A stretch of DNA of 23,957 nt from the NCBI GenBank assembly GCA_028290765.1, contig JAQGJF010000068.1, positions 1 through 23,957 on the forward strand, written 5' to 3'. The stretch comes from Tardiphaga sp. (lineage in GTDB: Bacteria; Pseudomonadota; Alphaproteobacteria; Rhizobiales; Xanthobacteraceae). Shown here piece by piece: positions 13,378-21,042 of this stretch. A program made the translations under genes and the position numbers. The notes beneath the pieces are model-generated. The model was not told the DNA's origin. It did no database searches and saw only the letters and a list, made by a program, of their open reading frames with translations. Position 1 is the first letter of the stretch. The number at the start of each line of letters is the position of its first letter.

Positions 13378-14646
13378 ATGCAATATCGTTCGAGCACGCC
13401 GGACTTCGATCGTACCATCGAAGGTTTTCATACCGGCGAACATCTCGCCAATGCGCGGCGGCAGGCCGATGCGCGCAAGCTAGACGACGTGCTGATCGTC
13501 GACGTCGACTGTCATCACTACGAGACCGACAATTTCGCGGAAATCCTTGAATATATCGAGGATCCCGTGATCAAGCAGGTCGCCATCAATACCTTCGCCT
13601 ATAAAGGGCCGGCGGCGGTGCTGATGGACCAGCCCGGCTATCAGGACGTCGGCGGCCGCGTCTCGCGCTATCTTGAGCGCAAGCACGAGGCGATCCCGAA
13701 AACCGTCCAGCCGCGCGAGGTCGAACAGACGCTGCGCTGGATGAATGCGCTAAGCGTCGACTATGCCTGTCTGTTCCCGACGCCGATGCTGTTCATGGGC
13801 CTGCATCCGCAGGCCGAAGTCGAAGTGGCAATGGCGCGCGCCTACAACAGATGGCTCACCGACAACGTGCTGCCGTCGAACCCGCGCGTGCGCTCGATGC
13901 TCTATCTTCCGTTCAACGACCCCGAAGCCACCTACCAGATGGTCAAGGAATACGGACACAAGCCCGGCGTGATCGGCTTCATGGTGGTCTCGACGCGCTA
14001 CAAGCCGGTATACGACAACGCCTTCATGAAGACCTATGCGCTGCTCCAGGAACTCGGGCTGCCGCTGTCGTTCCACGCCTCCTATCACTGGAACGACCAA
14101 CTGGTCTCGATGACCAACCGCTTCATCACCGCGCATGCGGTCGGCTTCACCTTCTTCAACGCGGTGCATTGCGCCAACTGGATCGTCAACGGCCTGCCCG
14201 AGCGGTTTCCGAAACTGAAGGTGATCTGGATCGAGTCCGGGCTGGCCTGGATTCCCTGGCTGATGCAGCGCCTCGATAATGATTACCGGATGCGGACATC
14301 GGAAGCGCCGGCCCTGAAAAAGCTGCCGAGCGAATACATGCGCGACATGTTCTACACCACCCAGCCGATGGAGATGGTGAACAACCACGAAGCGCTCGAA
14401 CTCACCTTCAAGATGATCAAGGCGGACAGCCAGTTGCTGTATTCCTCGGACTATCCGCATTGGGACATGGATCTGCCGAGCACGATCTGGGACCTGCCGT
14501 TCCTCAGCGAGCAGTCGAAGCGCAATATTCTCGGGCTCAACGCCAGGCGTATCTTCAACCTCGATGTCTCCGACCGGTTCCCGAATGCCAAGGCGGGCAA
14601 GGACGGCGTCGTCGATACCTGGAAGCAGGAAATCGCGCCGGTCTGA
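13378..14646 (+). CDS. Amidohydrolase-2 (ACMSD-like) metal-dependent enzyme
   Basis: This 422-residue protein is of the amidohydrolase-2 TIM-barrel family (ACMSD, LigW, LigY relatives), which contains metal-dependent decarboxylases and C-C or C-N hydrolases acting on aromatic breakdown products. Likely metal-site segments are DVDCHHYE (42-49; the usual HxH appears shifted or changed to a D/H set), LSFHASYHW with His233, and SSDYPHWD with Asp358. The segment PKLKVIWIESGLAWIPWLMQRLD is typical of the family. AAGAGGA precedes the ATG by seven bases. It lies between the unknown 113-residue protein and the aldehyde dehydrogenase. Whether it hydrolyses or decarboxylates cannot be judged from sequence. 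Confidence 0.87.
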   Translation: MQYRSSTPDFDRTIEGFHTGEHLANARRQADARKLDDVLIVDVDCHHYETDNFAEILEYIEDPVIKQVAINTFAYKGPAAVLMDQPGYQDVGGRVSRYLERKHEAIPKTVQPREVEQTLRWMNALSVDYACLFPTPMLFMGLHPQAEVEVAMARAYNRWLTDNVLPSNPRVRSMLYLPFNDPEATYQMVKEYGHKPGVIGFMVVSTRYKPVYDNAFMKTYALLQELGLPLSFHASYHWNDQLVSMTNRFITAHAVGFTFFNAVHCANWIVNGLPERFPKLKVIWIESGLAWIPWLMQRLDNDYRMRTSEAPALKKLPSEYMRDMFYTTQPMEMVNNHEALELTFKMIKADSQLLYSSDYPHWDMDLPSTIWDLPFLSEQSKRNILGLNARRIFNLDVSDRFPNAKAGKDGVVDTWKQEIAPV

Positions 14647-14686
14647 CATCAACCCACGCGGGATCGCAACCATCTCGGAGGAAACC

Positions 14687-16183
14687 ATGCTCGACAAAGT
14701 GGAACAGCCGTCGGGGCTGCAGGCATTCGGGATGTATATCGACGGCCAGTCGGTCGCGGCGTCGAACGGCAAGACCATGGAAAGCCTCAACCCCTATTCG
14801 AGGAAGGCCTGGGCCACGGTGCCCGACGGCACCAAAGACGACATCGACAAAGCGGTCGCGGCGGCCCGCGCGGCCTTCGATCGCGGCCCCTGGAGCGAGA
14901 TGACGGCGACCCAGCGCGCGGCGCTGCTGCGCCGGCTCGGCGACATCATCAAGCGCGATGCCGAGGATTTGGCGCGCTGCGAGTCGCGCGACAACGGCAA
15001 GCTCTACCGCGAAATGCTCGGCCAGTGGCAGTACATCCCGGAGTGGTTCTATTACTACGCCGGCATGGCCGACAAGCTGCAGGGCGATACCATACCGTCC
15101 GACCGGCCGAACTTCTTCATCTACACCCGCCGCGAGCCGGTCGGCGTGGTCGGCGCGATCACGCCGTGGAATTCGCCCGGACTGCTGCTGGTGTTCAAGC
15201 TGGCGCCCGGCCTCGCCGCCGGCTGTACCTTCGTGGTGAAGCCGTCAGAGCACACGCCGGTCTCGACGCTGGAACTGGCGAAGCGCATTGAGGAGGCTGG
15301 ATTTCCCAAAGGCGTGTTCAACGTCGTCACTGGGCAAGGCGCGATCGGCGCCGCGCTGGTCGAACATCCGGACGTGGACAAGATCGCGTTCACCGGCGCC
15401 ACCTCCACCGGCAAGGCAATCGCCGCCTCCGCGGCGCGCAACCTGACCCGGGTCTCACTGGAGCTGGGCGGCAAGTCGCCCAACATCGTCTTCGCCGATG
15501 CCAATCTCGACGTCGCGGCCAACGGCGCCATTGCCGGCATCTTCGGCGCCACCGGGCAGACCTGCATGGCGGGCTCGCGCCTGCTGGTGCAGGAAAGCGT
15601 GCACGACGAACTGGTCGAGCGCCTGGTCAAGCGGACCAAATCGATCAGGCTCGGCGATCCGATGAATGTCGAAACCGAAATGGGCCCGGTCGCCAACGAA
15701 CCGCAATTGCGCAAGGTGCTGGAATATATCGACATCGCCAAAAAGGACGGCGCGCGGCTGGCCTGTGGCGGCGGGCTGGATCCGGAGCTCGGCGGCATGT
15801 TCGTGCAGCCGACGATTTTCTGCGACGTCCATAACCAGATGCGGATCGCGCGCGAGGAAGTGTTCGGTCCGATTCTGAGCGTGATCAAGTTTCGCGACGA
15901 GGAACACGCCGTCGAGATCGCCAACGACACCCGTTTTGGTCTCGCGGCCGCGGTTTGGACCCAGAACATCCACCGCGGGCACCGGGTCGCGCATCGCCTG
16001 CGCGCCGGCACGGTCTGGATCAATGCCTATCGCGTGGTCTCGTTCGCAACGCCGTTCGGCGGTTTCAAGGAAAGCGGCCTCGGCCGCGAGAACGGCATGG
16101 ACAGCATTCGCGACTTTACCGAGACCAAGTCGGTCTATGTCGAGCTGTCCGGAGAACCGCGCGATCCGTTCCGGCTGGGGTGA
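14687..16183 (+). CDS. NAD(P)+-dependent aldehyde dehydrogenase
   Basis: This protein has 498 residues from ATG 14687, preceded by GGAGGAAA. All catalytic features are present: Asn162 in TPWN, Lys185 in VVKPSE, the FTGATSTG dinucleotide loop (235-242), Glu259 in LELGGK, and nucleophile Cys293 in GQTCMAGSR. Length and order are those of the ALDH superfamily. It would oxidise an aldehyde, possibly a semialdehyde from the preceding amidohydrolase step, to the acid. The gene is 40 nt after the amidohydrolase gene. Its stop abuts the stop of the convergent LysR gene in the palindrome TGATCA. A longer frame begins at 14564 but overlaps the amidohydrolase and has no good ribosome binding site. Confidence 0.95.
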   Translation: MLDKVEQPSGLQAFGMYIDGQSVAASNGKTMESLNPYSRKAWATVPDGTKDDIDKAVAAARAAFDRGPWSEMTATQRAALLRRLGDIIKRDAEDLARCESRDNGKLYREMLGQWQYIPEWFYYYAGMADKLQGDTIPSDRPNFFIYTRREPVGVVGAITPWNSPGLLLVFKLAPGLAAGCTFVVKPSEHTPVSTLELAKRIEEAGFPKGVFNVVTGQGAIGAALVEHPDVDKIAFTGATSTGKAIAASAARNLTRVSLELGGKSPNIVFADANLDVAANGAIAGIFGATGQTCMAGSRLLVQESVHDELVERLVKRTKSIRLGDPMNVETEMGPVANEPQLRKVLEYIDIAKKDGARLACGGGLDPELGGMFVQPTIFCDVHNQMRIAREEVFGPILSVIKFRDEEHAVEIANDTRFGLAAAVWTQNIHRGHRVAHRLRAGTVWINAYRVVSFATPFGGFKESGLGRENGMDSIRDFTETKSVYVELSGEPRDPFRLG

Positions 16184-17098
16184 TCAGCGCAGGTCGGCTT
16201 GCAAGGCTTCGCCAACGCGCTTGATGAGCCAGTTCTTGAACAACAGGATCTTGCGCTGCTCGCCGGAGCGAGCGGGCCACACCACGTGATAGCTGAACAT
16301 CGATCGCGCCCGGATCGAAAAAGGCTCGACCAAGCGGCCGGCGGCCAGATCGGGTCCAACGACGCCGGAGCGGCCGAGCGTCACGCCGAGGCCGTCGATC
16401 GCCGCCTGTAGTGACGTGATCATGTAGTCGCAGGTGATCTCCGACTGGAATTTCATCTCGCTCAGTTTGGCGGTTTCCAGCCAGAACGGCCATTCGTCGC
16501 GCAAGATGACCGACGATGTGCGGATGATGGTGTGCTGGCCGAGATTGTCGGGCGCAACGAGCGGGAGCGCTTCGGCGAGCAACCGCGGGCTGCACACCGG
16601 AAAGACTTCCTCGTCGGCGAGCCGCTCGCTCGCCATGCCGGTCCATTCACCAAGGCCGTGCCAGATCGCGACGTCGAAGTCGTGGTGGAAATTGTTCTCG
16701 AATGACTGAATGGTGTGGAGTTTCAGCGAAATGGACGGGTGCTGGGCGCGAAAATCATGCAGATGCGGCAATAGCCGCTTGATCGCGAACAGGCCGAGGC
16801 ACTGCACGGTCAGCATGTTCTCGTCGCTCTGGTCGGTGGCGCGGTCGGTGGCCGCCGAAATCTCGATGATCGCGGCGCGCACCGAGCGCAGATAGACTTC
16901 GCCGACCTCGGTCAGCGCGATCATGTTGGCGTTGCGGACGAACAGCTTGACCTGCAGCAGGTCTTCCAGGTTCTTGATCTGGTGGCTAATCGCAGTCTGC
17001 GTCAGGTTCAGTTCGATCGCGGCGCGGGTAAAGCTCAAATGGCGGGCCGCGGCCTCGAAAGCCCGCAGGCTCATCATGGATGGCAGACGATTCCTCAT
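16184..17098 (-). CDS. LysR-family transcriptional regulator (GcvA-like)
   Basis: This protein has 304 residues from ATG 17098. The N-terminus MRNRLPSMMSLRAFEAAARHLSFTRAA with NLTQTAISHQIKNLED is a GcvA-type LysR helix-turn-helix (about residues 8-67), followed by the co-inducer-binding domain. The ribosome binding site is weak. It stands divergently from the GMC oxidoreductase gene, the common LysR arrangement with a target, and converges with the aldehyde dehydrogenase gene with no gap. It probably controls the GMC oxidoreductase gene and itself; control of the aldehyde dehydrogenase group is possible but less direct. The ligand is unknown. Confidence 0.92.
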   Translation of the reverse strand: MRNRLPSMMSLRAFEAAARHLSFTRAAIELNLTQTAISHQIKNLEDLLQVKLFVRNANMIALTEVGEVYLRSVRAAIIEISAATDRATDQSDENMLTVQCLGLFAIKRLLPHLHDFRAQHPSISLKLHTIQSFENNFHHDFDVAIWHGLGEWTGMASERLADEEVFPVCSPRLLAEALPLVAPDNLGQHTIIRTSSVILRDEWPFWLETAKLSEMKFQSEITCDYMITSLQAAIDGLGVTLGRSGVVGPDLAAGRLVEPFSIRARSMFSYHVVWPARSGEQRKILLFKNWLIKRVGEALQADLR

Positions 17099-17167
17099 GG
17101 CTTCGCTTAACCGGCTTGGCGCGGCTCGGCAAGAACGCATGCCGGTCCGGACCTGCAATGTAAACTC

Positions 17168-17177
17168 ATGACGTCAT
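17168..17177. promoter_or_regulatory. Palindrome in the LysR/GMC divergent region
   Basis: ATGACGTCAT is a perfect 10-bp palindrome inside a 141-bp divergent gap. It is followed by AT-rich repeats of ATTCA (17176-17180 and 17185-17189). Place and composition suit a LysR binding region, although the symmetry is tighter than the usual T-N11-A box. Confidence 0.4.
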
Positions 17178-17239
17178 TCATTTTATTCATTTGGAGGGGC
17201 AGGCCGGTTGCCGGGTAAGATGCCGCAAGGGGAGCAACG

Positions 17240-18889
17240 GTGGGGCATGGACGGCGTTCGGTGGAGCATTTCGACTACGTCATTGTGGGCGCCGGCTCCG
17301 CCGGCTGCGTCCTGGCCAACCGGTTGTCGGCCGATCCGGCCATCAGGGTGTGTCTGATCGAGGCCGGCGGCTCGGACTGGTATCCGTGGATTCATATTCC
17401 GATCGGGTATTTCTACACATTCGACAACCCCAGAACCGACTGGCGCTTCCGTACCGAGCCCGATGCCGGCCTCAACGGCCGCAGCATCAAATATCCCCGC
17501 GGCCGCGTGCTCGGGGGCACCTCGTCGATCAATGGCATGGTCTATATTCGCGGGCAGGCCGCCGACTATGACGGCTGGCGACAGCAGGGCAATGTCGGCT
17601 GGGCGTGGAACGACGTCCTGCCTTATTTCCGCAAGTCCGAAGATCAGGCGCGCGGCGCCAATGAAGCCCATGGTGCGGGTGGAGAGCTGCGCGTCGAGGA
17701 CCTCCGTGCGTCGTGGGAAGTGCTGGATGCTTTCTGCGAGGCCGCGGTGCAGAGCGGTATTCCGCGGACACAGGATTTCAACGCCGGCGACAATGAAGGC
17801 GTCGGGTATTTTCAGGTAACCCAGAAGAACGGCCGGCGGATGAGCACGGCCCGGGCATTCCTGAAGCCGGCGCGACGCCGTTCGAATCTCACCGTGCTGT
17901 CGAACACCCATGCCAAGCGGATCCGGTTCGCAGGCCGGCGTGCGGTCGGCGTCGACTATTGCCGCAATGGCGTGGACGGCAGCATCGCGGTGGACCGCGA
18001 ACTGATTCTGGCGGCGGGTGCGATCGGATCGCCGCATCTGCTGATGCTCTCGGGCGTGGGCGATGCTGCTGCGCTCCGCGACCACGGCATTGGCGTCGTC
18101 CATCATCTGCCGGGCGTCGGCGCCAATCTACAGGATCACCTGGCGGTCCGCACCATGTACAAGGTCAGCAACACCGTGACGCTGAACGAACTGGCTTCGA
18201 GTCTGGCCGGTCGGGTCAAGATGGGACTTGAATATCTGCTGCATCGGCGCGGACCGTTGACCATCCCGCCGGCGCTGGTGACGGCGTTCGTGAAAAGCGA
18301 TGCCTCGCGTGCAACGCCCGACCTGCAATTTGTCTGCTATCCCCTGACCTACGATACGACGGGGGATCCGCCGCACAGATTTCCCGGCTTCACCGCCGGA
18401 ATTTGCCTGCTGCACCCGGAGAGCCGCGGCAGCATTACCTTGAAATCGAACGATCCTTTCGCCGCTCCGGCGATCCGGCTGAATTTCCTGTCGACACCGG
18501 CCGACCGCGCCACCGCGGTCGCCGGCGTCAAGGCGATGCGCGAGGTCTGCGCCGCGCCGGCGATGCGTCGATTTGCGCCGGTCGAGTTTGCGCCGGGGCC
18601 GGGATATCAAAGCGATGACGAATTGTCCGCCGGCATCGGCCGGATCGGCGCCACCATTTTCCATCCGGTCGGCACCTGCAAAATGGGATCCGACAATGGC
18701 GCGGTGGTCGATGCGCGGCTGCGGGTCCACGGCGTCGACGGGCTTCGTGTGGTCGACGCCTCGATCATGCCGACGATCATTTCGGGCAACACCAACGCCA
18801 CCACCATCATGATCGGCGAAAAGGCTTCCGACATGATCCTCGAGGACCGACGCGATGGCGCAAATGACGAAATTTCAGCCACCCATTAG
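17240..18889 (+). CDS. GMC-family FAD-dependent oxidoreductase (choline/alcohol dehydrogenase type)
   Basis: This protein has 549 residues from GTG 17240, with GGGGAG six bases upstream. The FAD-binding VGAGSAGCVLANRL (16-29) and EAGG (41-44) open the protein, and KYPRGRVLGGTSSINGMVYIRG is the second GMC signature. The catalytic pair is seen as His475 in FHPVGTCKMG and Asn519 in SGNTNATT, the His/Asn type known from choline oxidase. It oxidises a primary or secondary alcohol. No signal peptide is seen, so it is cytoplasmic or peripherally attached. It stands divergent to the LysR gene and 131 nt before the reductase. Its product aldehyde could feed the nearby aldehyde dehydrogenase. Confidence 0.93.
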   Translation: MGHGRRSVEHFDYVIVGAGSAGCVLANRLSADPAIRVCLIEAGGSDWYPWIHIPIGYFYTFDNPRTDWRFRTEPDAGLNGRSIKYPRGRVLGGTSSINGMVYIRGQAADYDGWRQQGNVGWAWNDVLPYFRKSEDQARGANEAHGAGGELRVEDLRASWEVLDAFCEAAVQSGIPRTQDFNAGDNEGVGYFQVTQKNGRRMSTARAFLKPARRRSNLTVLSNTHAKRIRFAGRRAVGVDYCRNGVDGSIAVDRELILAAGAIGSPHLLMLSGVGDAAALRDHGIGVVHHLPGVGANLQDHLAVRTMYKVSNTVTLNELASSLAGRVKMGLEYLLHRRGPLTIPPALVTAFVKSDASRATPDLQFVCYPLTYDTTGDPPHRFPGFTAGICLLHPESRGSITLKSNDPFAAPAIRLNFLSTPADRATAVAGVKAMREVCAAPAMRRFAPVEFAPGPGYQSDDELSAGIGRIGATIFHPVGTCKMGSDNGAVVDARLRVHGVDGLRVVDASIMPTIISGNTNATTIMIGEKASDMILEDRRDGANDEISATH

Positions 18890-18949
18890 ACTTCCGAATT
18901 GGCGGCCGGCCCCGGCTTCGCGCTTAATATCGTTGAAGAATCCACGATG

Positions 18950-18968
18950 CGCCGCAGATGATGCGGCG
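18950..18968 (+). other. Hairpin between the GMC gene and the reductase gene
   Basis: Arms CGCCGCA (18950-18956) and TGCGGCG (18962-18968) enclose the loop GATGA. It lies in the 131-nt gap and spans an ATG at 18958 that could otherwise be read as the reductase start. No T-run follows. It may be a weak terminator or leader structure. Confidence 0.4.
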
Positions 18969-19020
18969 TCCTGAACAAGGCGCCCGGTATTGCTTCACAA
19001 GCGTTAAGGAAACAGGCGAA

Positions 19021-19971
19021 TTGACCACCCAATGGGCCCGCATCCGGCGGCTTCGGGTCGAAGCTGCCGATATCAGGTCGATCGAACTGGTCGGCGCCGA
19101 TGGCGGGCCGTTGCAGCCGTTCGAGGCCGGCGCGCATATCGACGTTCACCTGGACGGACTGGTCCGGCAATATTCCCTGATCAACACCGCCGACAGCGAC
19201 GGCTCCTACAGGATCGCGGTCGAGCTGGAGCCGAACTCGCGGGGCGGTTCGCAGCGGATGCACGCATTATCCGAGGGCGGTATTCTGAAAGTGAGCTTGC
19301 CCCGCAACAACTTTGCCCTTGACGCAACAGCCGGCCACACGGTGCTGCTGGCAGGCGGCATTGGCGTTACGCCGCTGCTCGGCATGGCCATCACCCTGCT
19401 GATGCGGGAAAAATCCTTTTCGTTTGACTACTTTGGGCGGTCGTATGAAGCGCTGGCGTTCGCCGACGAAATTCGTCAATCGGCCCTGTCGACACGCACG
19501 CGCTTTCACCTGGGCCTGACCGGCGAAGCGGTGCATCAGGTGCTGGCCGCGCGGTTCGATTTGCTTCCGCCGGGCACCCATGTCTACGCCTGCGGGCCAG
19601 GGCCATTCATGCAGGCGGTTCGCGATGCCGTCGCGGCGAAGCGTGGCCTGGTATTGCATCTGGAGTATTTTGCCGCCGAGCCGCCGGCTCTCGAACTCGT
19701 CGCGGACTCGTTTCGCGTCAGACTGGCAAAGTCGGACACCACGGTCGCGGTCGACGCCGGCCAGACCATTGTCGAAGCCCTGAGGGCGGCCGGAATTGAG
19801 GTCGAAACCTCTTGCGAACAAGGCGTTTGCGGAACATGCCTGACCACGGTGCTGGCCGGACGGCCCGATCACCGGGACATGTTGCTGACCGAGGAAGAGC
19901 AACTGGCCGGCGACCAGATGTTGCTGTGCGTGTCCCGCAGCCACGACGCCGAACTGGTGCTCGATCTGTAG
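19021..19971 (+). CDS. Phthalate-dioxygenase-type reductase (VanB-like, FMN/NAD(H)/plant-type [2Fe-2S])
   Basis: I take TTG 19021 as the start (316 residues, the normal VanB length). An AAGGA lies upstream, and the ATGs at 18958-18961 lie in a hairpin and would add an odd 21-residue extension. Flavin motif RQYSL (49-53), nucleotide-binding GGIGVTP (112-118) and CGPGPFM (191-197) are followed by a C-terminal ferredoxin domain with Cys265-x4-Cys270-x2-Cys273 and Cys303. Such reductases pass electrons from NAD(P)H to a Rieske oxygenase. The oxygenase gene lies about 1.07 kb downstream, with a LuxR-type regulator between them; the three are on one strand. Confidence 0.92.
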   Translation: MTTQWARIRRLRVEAADIRSIELVGADGGPLQPFEAGAHIDVHLDGLVRQYSLINTADSDGSYRIAVELEPNSRGGSQRMHALSEGGILKVSLPRNNFALDATAGHTVLLAGGIGVTPLLGMAITLLMREKSFSFDYFGRSYEALAFADEIRQSALSTRTRFHLGLTGEAVHQVLAARFDLLPPGTHVYACGPGPFMQAVRDAVAAKRGLVLHLEYFAAEPPALELVADSFRVRLAKSDTTVAVDAGQTIVEALRAAGIEVETSCEQGVCGTCLTTVLAGRPDHRDMLLTEEEQLAGDQMLLCVSRSHDAELVLDL

Positions 19972-20079
19972 AGGGCCGCGAACAAATGCGGCGTGAGGCA
20001 AGTGCGGCTTGAGACTTGACGGGTGCCGCCCTAGACTGGCCGGGACGGCAATTCGGCGAAGATTGCCGCGGGAGGAGCC

Positions 20080-20844
20080 GTGCTCGAAAATGTCATTCTG
20101 TCGATAGGCAAGGATGCCTTCGAAGACGTGCTGTTCGACGCATTTCATCGGGAGATGCGCGCCCGTCAGGTCGTGCTGCATCATTTTCGCGATGACGTGA
20201 CCGTGGAGACGCTGGCGGCAAAGGACGATCGCCAGGATGGCTGCGTTCATTCGCTGGTTTACGACTATGTCCGGCGCTATCACGTCTATGACCCTTTCCG
20301 ACCGCGCTGTACGCCGGCCGCGGAGAGATCGGTTGAATTGCAGGGTTTTGCGGTCAAGGAAATTGCCGATACCGAATACGCGCAGCGGCTGTTTGTCGAG
20401 CCGGGGATTGCCGGCAAGATGTGCGTGATCCTGCGCCGGCCCGGCGATGCGATCTGCCTTTCGCTGTATCGCGACCGCCGCACCGGCAGTTTCAGCGGTG
20501 ACGACTTCAACAGGCTCGAATCGCTCAAGGCGCCGCTCGCGGCGGCTTTCGAACGGCATCTGGATCTGAAACCCCGACCAAAATTGCCGAGCCTGGCCCG
20601 GATGGCCGATATCCTGCAGGGCTGCGAGGGCACGGCGGCGCTGTCGGCGCGGGAGGCCGCGGTCTGCGCCCGGATCGTGACCGGCTACTCGAATGAGGCC
20701 ATCGCGCTCGACCTCGACCTGTCGTTTCACTCGGTCCGGACCTATCGCCGCCGCGCCTATGCGAAGCTGCGGATCACATCGCAGAACGAGCTGTTCGCGC
20801 TGATCCTCGATGGCGGCAGCCGAGGCCGAACCTCTGCGCATTAG
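20080..20844 (+). CDS. LuxR-type transcriptional regulator with unassigned sensor domain
   Basis: This protein has 254 residues from GTG 20080, with GGAGG four bases upstream. The C-terminus is a LuxR/GerE helix-turn-helix (about 187-243): LSAREAAVCARIVTGYSNEAIA, then SVRTYRRRAYAKL. The first 170 residues form a domain I cannot name; no REC phospho-acceptor pattern is evident, so it is not a plain response regulator. The length and a ligand-domain-then-HTH order are similar to LuxR-solo proteins, but I see no clear autoinducer-binding signature. It is placed between the reductase and oxygenase genes of a two-component Rieske system and probably controls them. A hairpin follows its stop. Confidence 0.87.
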   Translation: MLENVILSIGKDAFEDVLFDAFHREMRARQVVLHHFRDDVTVETLAAKDDRQDGCVHSLVYDYVRRYHVYDPFRPRCTPAAERSVELQGFAVKEIADTEYAQRLFVEPGIAGKMCVILRRPGDAICLSLYRDRRTGSFSGDDFNRLESLKAPLAAAFERHLDLKPRPKLPSLARMADILQGCEGTAALSAREAAVCARIVTGYSNEAIALDLDLSFHSVRTYRRRAYAKLRITSQNELFALILDGGSRGRTSAH

Positions 20845-20863
20845 AGCCCCGGCCGGAGGGGCT
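20845..20863 (+). terminator. Weak hairpin after the LuxR-type gene
   Basis: AGCCCC (20845-20850) and GGGGCT (20858-20863) pair around a seven-base loop directly after the TAG stop. There is no T-run, so termination may be partial. The 179 nt that follow, up to the oxygenase start, show no gene and probably hold its promoter. Confidence 0.35.
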
Positions 20864-21042
20864 TGTCACTCATTCGGGCGACTTGCCGGATGGTCGTTTC
20901 GGCGCACAATTCCAGCTTAGAAAATTTCCAGTCATCGGCGATGCAGGCTTGCGGGCGCTGCAGTCGAGGGACGCTGCGCGAGCGGTCCATGTTCTGGTCG
21001 CGTTGTCCCGCTGTCCCCGCCGAGGCGGGAGGGAGAAGCAAA

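Noticed and set aside
13750..14790. Open frame of 346 codons on the minus strand
   Set aside because: It is antisense to the amidohydrolase and has no motifs.
19267..20841. Open frame of 524 codons on the minus strand
   Set aside because: It is antisense to the VanB-like reductase and the LuxR-type gene, both well supported, and has no motif of its own.
20080..20844. Classic acyl-homoserine-lactone LuxR receptor
   Set aside because: The C-terminal helix-turn-helix fits, but I cannot see the conserved autoinducer-binding residues in the N-terminal part, and no luxI-type synthase gene is in the window.
21016..21029. Inverted repeat CCCGCC-GA-GGCGGG before the VanA-like gene as a ribosome-site switch
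   Set aside because: The two-base loop is too tight for the full stem and only a few bases touch the ribosome site; chance is likely in GC-rich DNA.
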